Assembly (NCBI GenBank): GCA_021156245.1 | Contig: JAJNBO010000218.1 | Span: 1 to 5,256 of the forward strand | Source: Ramlibacter sp. | Lineage (GTDB): Bacteria > Pseudomonadota > Gammaproteobacteria > Burkholderiales > Burkholderiaceae_C | Direction: 5' to 3' | DNA length: 5,256 nt | Shown: in pieces, positions 1-5,256 of the stretch | Layout: the number at the start of each line of letters is the position of its first letter | How positions within the stretch are numbered: position 1 is the first letter of the stretch | Made by a program: the position numbers and the translations under genes | The notes under the pieces: generated by a model | The model's input: the letters and a program-made list of their open reading frames with translations, nothing else | Database searches by the model: none | Told to the model about the DNA's origin: nothing

Positions 1-177
<177 letters not shown>

Positions 178-186
178 GCCGGGCCG

Positions 187-738
187 TCACTTGGGCGCAG
201 CGACGGTGACGAGCGCGGGACGCAGCACGCGGTCGGCGATGACGTAGCCCTTTTGCAGCACGGAGACGACGGTGTTCGCCTCCTGCTCGGCGGGCACCAC
301 GGAGATGGCCTGGTGCTGGTGGGGGTCGAACCTGGCGCCCGCGGCGGGGTTGATCTCGATCACCTTGTTGCGTTCGAGAGCGGCTTTCAGCTGGCGCAGC
401 GTGGCCTCGGCGCCTTCGCGGATCTGCTCGGACGTGGCGTTCTGGTGCGCGAGGCCGGCTTCGAGGCTGTCGCAGACGGGCAGCAGGCTGTCGGCAAAGC
501 TTTCCAGGGCGTACTTGCGCGCCTTGGAGACCTCGTCTTCGGAGCGGCGGCGCACGTTCTGCATCTCGGCCTGGGCGCGCAGGAACTGGTCCATCAGTTC
601 GGCGTTCTTGGCGCTCAGCGCGGCCACCTGGGTCTGCCAGTCCTGGTCGGCCGGGGTAGGGGCGGCGCCGGCGGCTTCCTCCGTGGCGCCGGCGGCATCC
701 TGCGGCAGCTCGTTCTGGGTGGACGTGTCGTGGGACAT
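187..738 (-). CDS. grpE: GrpE, nucleotide exchange factor for DnaK
   Basis: A protein of 183 residues, a usual length for proteobacterial GrpE. GrpE is a cytosolic homodimer that releases ADP from DnaK and resets the chaperone cycle. Residues 1-33 are a low-complexity acidic/alanine tail. Residues about 34-95 form the long dimerising helix ([12 protein letters not shown] at 54-65, LLPVCDSLE at 85-93). The C-terminal beta domain shows FDPHQHQAI (137-145) and [17 protein letters not shown] (161-177), both family hallmarks. I chose the ATG at 738-736. An in-frame TTG at 798 would give 203 residues, but that TTG lies inside the -35 box of the heat-shock promoter, so it should not be in the mRNA. 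The bases before the ATG (CATTTTCCCC) contain no recognisable Shine-Dalgarno. dnaK follows on the same strand, as in most proteobacteria. Confidence 0.96.
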   Translation of the reverse strand: MSHDTSTQNELPQDAAGATEEAAGAAPTPADQDWQTQVAALSAKNAELMDQFLRAQAEMQNVRRRSEDEVSKARKYALESFADSLLPVCDSLEAGLAHQNATSEQIREGAEATLRQLKAALERNKVIEINPAAGARFDPHQHQAISVVPAEQEANTVVSVLQKGYVIADRVLRPALVTVAAPK

Positions 739-771
739 GGGGAAAATGCTTGTTCTGTCGGGACGCGGGAG

Positions 772-799
772 AGCTTGGGGCGCGGTAGCCCTTTTCAAG
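772..799 (-). promoter_or_regulatory. Sigma-32 (RpoH) heat-shock promoter of grpE-dnaK
   Basis: On the minus strand CTTGAA (799-794) is followed by exactly 13 bases and then CCCCAAGCT (780-772). The sigma-32 consensus is CTTGAA, 13-17 bases, CCCCATtTa, so the -35 is perfect, the spacing matches that of E. coli groE, and the -10 keeps the essential CCCCA. Transcription would start near 765, leaving a leader of about 27 bases before the grpE ATG. Position upstream of grpE-dnaK and motif quality support each other. I looked for a CIRCE element (TTAGCACTC, nine bases, GAGTGCTAA) nearby and saw none, which points to RpoH rather than HrcA control of this operon. Confidence 0.85.
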
Positions 800-839
800 T
801 GAAGGTCATCACTGCCAGCTAAATATTGTCTGCTGGGCA

Positions 840-980
840 GGAGCTGGGGTTCGGCTGCGCGCTCACCGCCAGCCTACGGGGAGCCGCCGGGGTTCGCCAT
901 GCGAAACCCGGCTTACGGGAACATGGGCGACGCGGGGGTTCGCAGGCTGGCGGTGAGCGCGACAGCCGAACCCCGGCTCC
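840..980. repeat. Composite inverted-repeat element between the FKBP gene and the grpE promoter
   Basis: Two arms, 840-878 and 941-980, are reverse complements over about 39 bases with two mismatches and one single-base bulge; both contain GGGGTTCGGCTG and GCTCACCGCCAGCCT. Nested between them is a second hairpin (886-897 with 901-912, 11 of 12 pairs, 3-base loop). The octamer GGGGTTCG occurs on the plus strand at 846, 889 and 935 and on the minus strand at 974-967, with a near copy at 909-902. The element begins three bases after the FKBP stop and ends about 40 bases before the heat-shock -35. There is no T-run after either arm, so it is not a standard intrinsic terminator. It resembles a REP/BIME-like extragenic palindrome, which could protect the FKBP mRNA 3' end or insulate the two transcripts. 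Between it and grpE I see only the promoter. Confidence 0.8.
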
Positions 981-983
981 GGA

Positions 984-1334
984 TCAACGCGTCTCGATCA
1001 GCTCGACGTCGAACTTCAGCGTCGCATTCGGCGGGATCACGCCGCCCGCGCCGCGGGCCCCATAGCCCAGCTGCGGCGGGATCAGCAAGGTGCGCTTGCC
1101 GCCCACCTTCATGCCGGCGACGCCTTCGTCCCAGCCCTTGATCACCATGCCCGCGCCCAGCGAGAACTCGAACGGGTCGTTGCGGTCCCGGCTGGAATCG
1201 AACTTCGCACCCTGCACGCCGTTGTTGAACAGCCAGCCGGTGTAGTGCACGCGCACGTCCTGGCCGGCCTTGGCTTCCGGGCCACCGCCCACGAGTTCGT
1301 CTTCGTACTGCAGGCCGCTGGGGGTGGTGATCAT
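984..1334 (-). CDS. FKBP-type peptidyl-prolyl cis-trans isomerase, single domain
   Basis: A protein of 116 residues consisting of one FKBP domain, close in size to human FKBP12 (108). It catalyses cis-trans isomerisation of Xaa-Pro bonds and so helps folding. Pocket residues align with FKBP12: Y31 (VHYTGWL), F45-D46 and R51 (KFDSSRDRN), F55, V64-I65 and W68 (MVIKGWDEG), Y91 (LGYGARG) and F108. The position of FKBP12 His87 is Ala96. Compared with FKBP12 there is a short insertion (FNNGVQGA) before the KFDSS motif. There is no signal peptide or chaperone insert domain, so it should be cytosolic and not SlyD-like. I chose ATG 1334 because the family's N-terminus (TPSGLQYED) begins there; a longer frame to 1496 would overlap the upstream gene and adds unrelated sequence. 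It follows the FAH-family gene by 19 bases and is probably in its operon. Confidence 0.93.
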   Translation of the reverse strand: MITTPSGLQYEDELVGGGPEAKAGQDVRVHYTGWLFNNGVQGAKFDSSRDRNDPFEFSLGAGMVIKGWDEGVAGMKVGGKRTLLIPPQLGYGARGAGGVIPPNATLKFDVELIETR

Positions 1335-1353
1335 CTGGTTCTTTCGAAAGGGG

Positions 1354-2520
1354 TTAGAGCAGGCCGCGGCGGGCGAGGTCGCGCATGAGCGCGGAGATGC
1401 CATAGCGCCAGGGCTCGACGCGGTCGGAGGTGTTGACGCGGTTGACGAGTGTACCGAGGCGGGGCGTGGAGATGGCGACCAGGTCGCCCACCGCATGCGT
1501 GAAGCCCTGGCCGGGACCGAAGCGGTCCTGCGTCGGCGCGAACATGGTGCCCAGGAAGAGCACCAGCCCGTCCGGATACTGGTGGTTCGGCCCGATGGCG
1601 TGCTGCACCAGCTCCAGCGGGTCGCGGCTGATCATCTTCAGGCTGCTGGCGCCGCGCATGTCGAAGCCTTCCGGCCCCAGCACGCGCATCGAAAGATCGG
1701 CGCTGCGCACGTCGGCGATGCCGAAGCTGCCGTCGAACAGGCGGATGAAGGGGCCGATCGCGCAGCTCGCGTTGTTGTCCTTGGCCTTGCCGAGCAGCAG
1801 GGCGGAACGGCCCTCGAAATCGCGCAGGTTGACGTCATTGCCGAGCGTGGCCCCGACCGTCTCGCCGCGGCTGTTGACCACCAGCACGATTTCCGGCTCG
1901 GGGTTGTTCCACTCGCTCTTGGGATGAATGCCGATCTCGGCGCCGGTGCCGACCGAGCTCATCGGCTGCGACTTGGTGAAGATCTCGGCGTCCGGCCCGA
2001 TGCCGACCTCGAGGTACTGCGACCACAGGTTCTTGCCGACCAGCACCTGCTTGAGCTGCGCGGCCTCGGGCGAGCCCGGCCGCACCTTGGAGAGGTCGTC
2101 GCCGATCACGGCGACCACTTCCTTGCGCACCGATTCCGCGAGCGCGGGGTTGCCGCGCGCCTGCTCCTCGATCACGCGTTCCAGCATCGACGCGACGAAG
2201 GTCACGCCCGAAGCCTTGACGGCTTGCAGGTCGCACGGCGCCAGCAGCCAGGGCCGGTCCACCACCCGGGTGTCCGCGCTGCTGTTGGCGATGGCTTCCT
2301 TCACGGAGCCGATCGTCTTGCCCGCGTGCCCGCGCACCGCTGCGGCGGGGTTCGCCATTTCCAGCAACGCGCTGCTGGTCGGCGCGAGGCCCGAGAGGTC
2401 CACCAGCGCATCGCCTTCGACCTTGACCAGCACCGGGCCCTGGCCCTCGACCCACGCCCGCCCGACGAGTGTGGCTTGCTGCGCATCCGCGGGCAGCGTC
2501 GCGTTGAGGAAGTCTTGCAT
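1354..2520 (-). CDS. Fumarylacetoacetate hydrolase (FAH) superfamily enzyme
   Basis: A protein of 388 residues. It belongs to the FAH superfamily of Mg/Mn-dependent hydrolases, dehydratases and isomerases acting on 2-oxo or 1,3-diketo acids from sugar-acid and aromatic catabolism. The C-terminal half carries the fold's signatures: the metal-binding E-x-E as EPE (208-210), LGNDVNLRDFEG (226-237, metal aspartate D229), GKAKDNNASCAIGPF (244-258), a late LFLGTMFAP (321-329) and GFTHAVGDLVAIS (339-351). The first 100 or so residues are a separate N-terminal part, making it longer than the usual 220-330 residue members; I believe it fits the long COG3970-type subgroup. The substrate cannot be read from sequence. 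The ATG at 2520 overlaps the stop of the upstream regulator gene (TGATG), implying translational coupling; an in-frame start at 2556 would lie inside that gene. It has no signal peptide and should be cytosolic. Confidence 0.9.
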   Translation of the reverse strand: MQDFLNATLPADAQQATLVGRAWVEGQGPVLVKVEGDALVDLSGLAPTSSALLEMANPAAAVRGHAGKTIGSVKEAIANSSADTRVVDRPWLLAPCDLQAVKASGVTFVASMLERVIEEQARGNPALAESVRKEVVAVIGDDLSKVRPGSPEAAQLKQVLVGKNLWSQYLEVGIGPDAEIFTKSQPMSSVGTGAEIGIHPKSEWNNPEPEIVLVVNSRGETVGATLGNDVNLRDFEGRSALLLGKAKDNNASCAIGPFIRLFDGSFGIADVRSADLSMRVLGPEGFDMRGASSLKMISRDPLELVQHAIGPNHQYPDGLVLFLGTMFAPTQDRFGPGQGFTHAVGDLVAISTPRLGTLVNRVNTSDRVEPWRYGISALMRDLARRGLL

Positions 2521-2834
2521 CAGCCCTGCTTTTTCCTTGCCTGCATGGCGACCCACTTGGCCGCGAAGGCCTGCAGGTCGTTGAGTCGCTTGAGCAGGTC
2601 GGCCCCGCTCGGAGTGACACTGTAGCCCGTGCCGTCATGCTGCATCAGCCCGGCCTCGCGCAGCTCCTTGATGCGGGTGTTCAGCGTGTTCGGCGTGATG
2701 CCGCCCACGCTGTCCTGCAGCAGGCGAAAGGTCTGCGGGTGGCCGTCGCGCAGCGCCCAGAGCACCCGGATGGCATACCGCGCTTCCAGCAGCGCAAGCA
2801 GCTGGAAGGTGGCGGCGGTCTCCTTGGAACTCAT
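2520..2834 (-). CDS. Small HxlR-like winged-helix transcriptional regulator
   Basis: A protein of 104 residues. The pattern matches the HxlR/winged-helix group: helix RYAIRVLWALRDG (19-31), TFRLLQDSVGGITPNTLNTRIKELREAGL (35-63) as helix-turn-helix with the recognition helix about 47-60, and a wing YSVTPSGADLL (71-81). This corresponds to the HxlR pattern of KW..L.IL..L..G..RF.EL.....I....L..RL..L...GL. It lacks the N-terminal cysteine seen in redox-sensing HxlR members such as HypR, so a thiol switch is unlikely. ATG 2834 is preceded by AGGAG (2849-2845) with a 10-base spacer. Its stop overlaps the start of the FAH-family gene, so the pair are translated together, and control of that gene is the obvious but unproven role. 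Other winged-helix families (PadR, ArsR) are possible but fit less well. Confidence 0.82.
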   Translation of the reverse strand: MSSKETAATFQLLALLEARYAIRVLWALRDGHPQTFRLLQDSVGGITPNTLNTRIKELREAGLMQHDGTGYSVTPSGADLLKRLNDLQAFAAKWVAMQARKKQG

Positions 2835-2847
2835 TCGGTCGGCACTC

Positions 2848-2881
2848 CTGCGCCGCCCTGTTTTCGGGGCGGGAGGCGCAG
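2848..2881 (-). other. GC-rich hairpin in the leader of the HxlR-like gene
   Basis: An inner perfect stem CCGCCC/GGGCGG (2853-2858 with 2867-2872) and an outer stem CTGCG/CGCAG (2848-2852 with 2877-2881) are separated by a four-base bulge, with an eight-base loop. In the minus-strand RNA the 3' foot of the hairpin touches the AGGAG ribosome binding site (2849-2845). It could be the end of the upstream MarR transcript, but no T-run follows, or it could limit access to the ribosome binding site. Function is undetermined. Confidence 0.4.
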
Positions 2882-2895
2882 TGTACGGAATCGCC

Positions 2896-2931
2896 GCTAC
2901 ATAAACAATAGCATTCGTGACGCCGGTGCAA
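2896..2931 (-). promoter_or_regulatory. Possible promoter/operator for the HxlR-like regulator operon
   Basis: In the 111-base gap between the MarR and HxlR-like genes there is one AT-rich island. The minus strand shows TTGCAC (2931-2926) and, 15 bases on, TATTGT (2910-2905), a poor sigma-70 match with short spacing. The island is also bounded by a small dyad GCTA...TAGC (2896-2899 with 2909-2912), which could be a regulator half-site pair. It is the only gap large enough for a promoter before the three-gene unit, which is the main reason to list it. Confidence 0.3.
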
Positions 2932-2945
2932 CGCCCCGCAGGCGC

Positions 2946-3440
2946 CTAGCCCGGACGGTAGATCTTCTGGAGCAGGGCGATGAGGGTGCGCAGCTCCGAG
3001 GGCGACAGGCGGGCGCCGATGTTGGCCTCCAGCTCGGCCGCCTTCTTCTCGGCGTCGCGCACGAGTTTCTGTCCCGCAGGCGTCAGGTGCAGGCCCATGG
3101 CGCGACCGTCGCGTGGGTGCGGCTTGCGCGCGATCACTTCGCGCTTCTCCAGCCCGTTGACCAGCCCGACCAGGTTGGGCGGCAGGATGCCGAGCGCGCT
3201 GCACAGCTGCCGCGAGGTCACGCCGGGGTTGTGCGCGATCACCGACAGGACGGAGAACTCCACCGGCTTCAGCTGGAAGGGCGCCATCTCCTCGAGGAAG
3301 ACGGTGATCGCCGCGAGCGCCGCCCGCCGCGCGTTGTAGCCGAGCAGAGTCTCCAGGAACGAGGTGTCGACCTCTTCCACCGTCACCGGCGCGGAGTTGC
3401 GTGCGGTGACGGAGGATCGGGGTGCGCGGACGGTGGCCAT
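2946..3440 (-). CDS. MarR-family transcriptional regulator linked to the transporter genes
   Basis: A protein of 164 residues, normal for MarR dimers, which bind palindromic operators and are usually released by small aromatic or other acidic ligands. Residues 1-24 are a basic, probably disordered tail. The winged helix spans about 58-122: PVEFSVLSVIAHNPGVTSRQLCSALGI is the first part (59-85), PPNLVGLVNGLEKREVIAR holds the recognition helix (87-105), and DGRAMGLHLTPAG (111-123) is the family's wing signature (D-x-R-A...L-T-x-x-G). Helices on both flanks would form the dimer interface. The start lies 11 bases after the livF stop, with no good Shine-Dalgarno, suggesting co-transcription and perhaps translational reinitiation. 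Inference: it controls the transporter operon or the linked catabolic genes; the ligand is unknown. Confidence 0.92.
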   Translation of the reverse strand: MATVRAPRSSVTARNSAPVTVEEVDTSFLETLLGYNARRAALAAITVFLEEMAPFQLKPVEFSVLSVIAHNPGVTSRQLCSALGILPPNLVGLVNGLEKREVIARKPHPRDGRAMGLHLTPAGQKLVRDAEKKAAELEANIGARLSPSELRTLIALLQKIYRPG

Positions 3441-3451
3441 GGGACGGCCCG

Positions 3452-4189
3452 TCAGGCGGCGTGCGGCCGCGCCGCGCCCAGGTAGGTGTCGATCACGCGC
3501 GGGTCGTCCGCCAGCTGGCGGGCGGGCCCGTGCATGCTGAACTCGCCGGTCTCGAGCACGTAGCCGTAGTCGGCCACCTGCAGCGCCGCGCGTGCGTTCT
3601 GTTCGACCAGCAGGATGGACACGCCTTGCTCGCGGAGCCGGTCGATGATCTGGAAGATCTCGCGCACCACGAGCGGGGCCAGACCGAGGCTCGGCTCGTC
3701 GAGCATCAGCAACTTGGGCTGCGACATCAGCGCGCGGCCCACGGCCAGCATCTGGCGCTCGCCGCCCGACAGCGTGCCGGCCAGCTGCGCGCGGCGCTCC
3801 TTCAGGCGAGGGAACAGTTCGTAGACCCGCTCCAGGCCGTCACGCCACTTCGGCACGCGCAGCTTCATGGGGCGGTAGCCCCCGAGCACGAGGTTGTCTT
3901 CCACCGACATGGTGCCGAACAGCTCGCGCTTCTCGGGCACGAGCGCAAGTCCGAGCATCACGCGGTCCTCCAGTTCGGTGGAAGCGAGGTCGACGCCGTC
4001 GAGGCGGACTTCGCCGCGGAAGGGCAGCAGGCCCATCAGGGCATTGAGCGTGGTCGATTTGCCCGCCCCGTTGGGCCCGATGACGGTGACGACCTGGCCG
4101 CGCGCGATCTGGAAGTCGAGCCCGGCCAGCACCTCGGCGCGGCCATAGCCGGCGTGCAGGCCGGACACTTGCAGCAGCATGTCGGCCAT
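3452..4189 (-). CDS. livF: LivF-type ATPase of a branched-chain amino acid (HAAT) ABC transporter
   Basis: A protein of 245 residues, close to E. coli LivF (237). It is one of the two nucleotide-binding subunits that power uptake through the LivH/LivM permease pair at the inner membrane. Motifs: Walker A GPNGAGKST (38-46), the LivF-type Q-loop region LVPEKRELF (83-91, the family usually reads VPEGRRVF), signature LSGGERQ (140-146), Walker B LLMLDEP (160-166), and LVEQNARAAL (194-203), in which Gln replaces the switch histidine as is normal for LivF. It begins one base after the stop of the LivM-LivG gene, and GGAG (4200-4197) precedes the ATG by seven bases. The family imports Leu/Ile/Val but also amides, urea and aromatic acids, so the substrate is open; the adjacent MarR gene makes an aromatic or other organic acid plausible. 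Confidence 0.94.
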   Translation of the reverse strand: MADMLLQVSGLHAGYGRAEVLAGLDFQIARGQVVTVIGPNGAGKSTTLNALMGLLPFRGEVRLDGVDLASTELEDRVMLGLALVPEKRELFGTMSVEDNLVLGGYRPMKLRVPKWRDGLERVYELFPRLKERRAQLAGTLSGGERQMLAVGRALMSQPKLLMLDEPSLGLAPLVVREIFQIIDRLREQGVSILLVEQNARAALQVADYGYVLETGEFSMHGPARQLADDPRVIDTYLGAARPHAA

Positions 4190-4190
4190 T

Positions 4191-5256
4191 TCAGTGCTCC
4201 GTTCCGAGGTAAGCGGCGCGCACCTTCGGGCTGGCCTGCACTTCGGCCGGCGTGCCCTCCATGAGGTGGGTGCCGAATTCCATCACCACGATGCGGTCCG
4301 TCAGTCCCATCACGAATTCCATGTCGTGTTCCACCAGCAGCAGGCTCATGCCTTCGGCCTTCAGCTGGCGCAGCACGCCCGCCAGCGCCGCCTTCTCCTT
4401 GTGGCGCAGGCCGGCCGCCGGTTCGTCCAGCAGCAGCAGCGCGGGATCCGAGCACAAGGCGCGCGCGATCTCCATCAGCCGTTGCGGACCGAGTGCCAGG
4501 TTGCCGGCGAGCTCGTGCATGCGGTCGGCCATGCCGATGCGCGCGAGTTGCCGCTCCGCCTCGGCGAACAGGCCGCGCTCCTCGGCGCGGTCCAGCCGCA
4601 GCATGGCGCGCAGCGTGCCGGACTTGCCGCGCAAATACCCGCCGAGCGCGACGTTCTCCAGCACGGTCATCTCCGGGATCATCTTCACGTGCTGGAAGGT
4701 GCGCGAGATGCCGCGGCGCGCGATCTGCCGCGAGGGCAGGCCGCCGATGGTCTCGCCGCGGTAGCGCACCTGCCCCGAGGTGAGCGACAGCACCCCCGTG
4801 ATCAGGTTGAAGGTGGTGGACTTGCCGGCGCCGTTGGGACCGATCAGGCCGACGATGTCGCCGGCGCGGATGTCGAAGCTGATGTTGTTGACGGCCACCA
4901 GCCCGCCGAACTCCTTGCGCACCGCCTGCACCTGCAGCAGCGGTTCGCCGGGGGCTGGCTTGTCGCGCGCGGGCAGGGGCGGCGCGCCGTCCCAGTCACG
5001 CACCCGGTCCGCGCGCGGCAGCCACCGCGACACGAAGCTCCACAAGCCGTTGGGCGCGTACTTCAGCACCACGACCAGGATCACGCCGAAGACGATGGTC
5101 TCGAAGCTGCCGCTGGTGCCGATCAACTGGGGCAACAGCACCTGCAGCTTGTCCTCAATGATCCGCACCACGCCGGCGCCCAGGAACGCGCCCCACACGT
5201 GGCCCACGCCGCCGAGCACCGCCATGAACAGGTACTCGATGCCCTTGTTGATGCCG
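4191..5256 (-). CDS. livG: LivM permease-LivG ATPase fusion protein, 5' end missing
   Basis: The frame is open to the window's right edge; the codons before the Met at 5225 read GINKGIEYLF, so that Met is internal. Counting from it, residues 1-71 are the C-terminal end of a LivM permease, with hydrophobic segments about 3-22 and 42-55 and the LivM-like KYAPNGLW (55-62). A proline-rich linker (72-94) leads to a complete LivG ATPase (from about 96): Walker A GPNGAGKST (129-137), Q-loop FQH (177-179), signature LALGPQR (243-249), Walker B LLLLDEP (263-269) and H-loop LVEHD (297-301). The signature departs from the usual LivG YGQQR. Both halves share one frame with no stop between them, so this is a genuine fusion of membrane and ATPase subunits, a form I associate with Burkholderiales. 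With livF it powers solute import; LivH and the binding protein are presumably outside the window. Confidence 0.93.
   Translation of the reverse strand, partial: GINKGIEYLFMAVLGGVGHVWGAFLGAGVVRIIEDKLQVLLPQLIGTSGSFETIVFGVILVVVLKYAPNGLWSFVSRWLPRADRVRDWDGAPPLPARDKPAPGEPLLQVQAVRKEFGGLVAVNNISFDIRAGDIVGLIGPNGAGKSTTFNLITGVLSLTSGQVRYRGETIGGLPSRQIARRGISRTFQHVKMIPEMTVLENVALGGYLRGKSGTLRAMLRLDRAEERGLFAEAERQLARIGMADRMHELAGNLALGPQRLMEIARALCSDPALLLLDEPAAGLRHKEKAALAGVLRQLKAEGMSLLLVEHDMEFVMGLTDRIVVMEFGTHLMEGTPAEVQASPKVRAAYLGTEH

Noticed and set aside
739..798. N-terminal extension of GrpE from TTG at 798
   Set aside because: The TTG is part of the sigma-32 -35 box and upstream of the likely transcription start, and the added residues do not resemble GrpE.
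840..980. Inverted repeat as a classical intrinsic terminator
   Set aside because: Neither strand has a T-run after the stem, and the arms are about 39 bases with a large nested hairpin, far longer than usual terminators. A looser role in ending transcription is not excluded.
1335..1496. N-terminal extension of the FKBP protein to 1496
   Set aside because: The extra 54 codons overlap the FAH gene in another frame and add serine/proline-rich sequence unrelated to FKBPs, with no signal peptide.
2521..2556. N-terminal extension of the FAH-family protein from 2556
   Set aside because: It would lie within the regulator's coding end. The TGATG overlap at 2520 is the typical coupled start.
1270..2625. 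Long plus-strand open frame (451 codons) opposite the FAH-family gene
   Set aside because: It is antisense to a well-recognised enzyme. Its translation is rich in His, Arg, Ala and Asp without any domain I recognise, as expected for a shadow frame in GC-rich DNA.
2637..4264. Plus-strand open frames opposite the HxlR-like, MarR and livF genes
   Set aside because: The real genes on the minus strand have full family motifs. The plus-strand translations show none and reflect third-position GC bias.

Overview
The window is GC-rich DNA from a Gram-negative bacterium. The best fit is a betaproteobacterium of the order Burkholderiales, probably Comamonadaceae-like (Variovorax/Ramlibacter/Hydrogenophaga type). 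This rests on composition, on the fused LivM-LivG transporter protein, and on the grpE-dnaK order. It is an inference from protein character, not from a database match. All eight genes lie on the minus strand, so transcription runs from position 5256 towards position 1. Coding density is high. The only gaps over 50 bases are 98-186, 739-983 and 2835-2945, and no gap exceeds 300 bases.

Region 1 (5256-2946) is the end of a branched-chain amino acid (HAAT/Liv) type ABC transporter operon. It holds the end of a LivM permease fused in frame to a LivG ATPase (5' end outside the window), then livF one base later, then a MarR-family regulator 11 bases after livF. The close packing suggests that the regulator is co-transcribed with the transporter.

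Region 2 (2834-984) is a compact three-gene unit. It contains a small HxlR-like winged-helix regulator, a fumarylacetoacetate-hydrolase (FAH) superfamily enzyme whose start overlaps the regulator's stop (TGATG), and, 19 bases further on, a single-domain cytosolic FKBP prolyl isomerase.

Region 3 (983-1) is the start of the heat-shock chaperone operon. A large imperfect inverted repeat (840-980) lies directly after the FKBP stop and separates the two units. Next comes a near-consensus sigma-32 promoter (CTTGAA, 13 bases, CCCC), then grpE, an 89-base gap and the first 32 codons of dnaK. The grpE-dnaK gap is unusual: it holds a perfect consensus DnaA box (TTATCCACA) overlapping the possible -10 of a second sigma-32-like promoter that starts with another exact CTTGAA.

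The genes are ordinary housekeeping, transport and catabolic functions, and I see no wholly new system. The points most worth following up are non-coding: the DnaA box in the grpE-dnaK gap and the composite inverted-repeat element at 840-980. The LivM-LivG fusion has a non-standard ABC signature and is the most notable protein feature.
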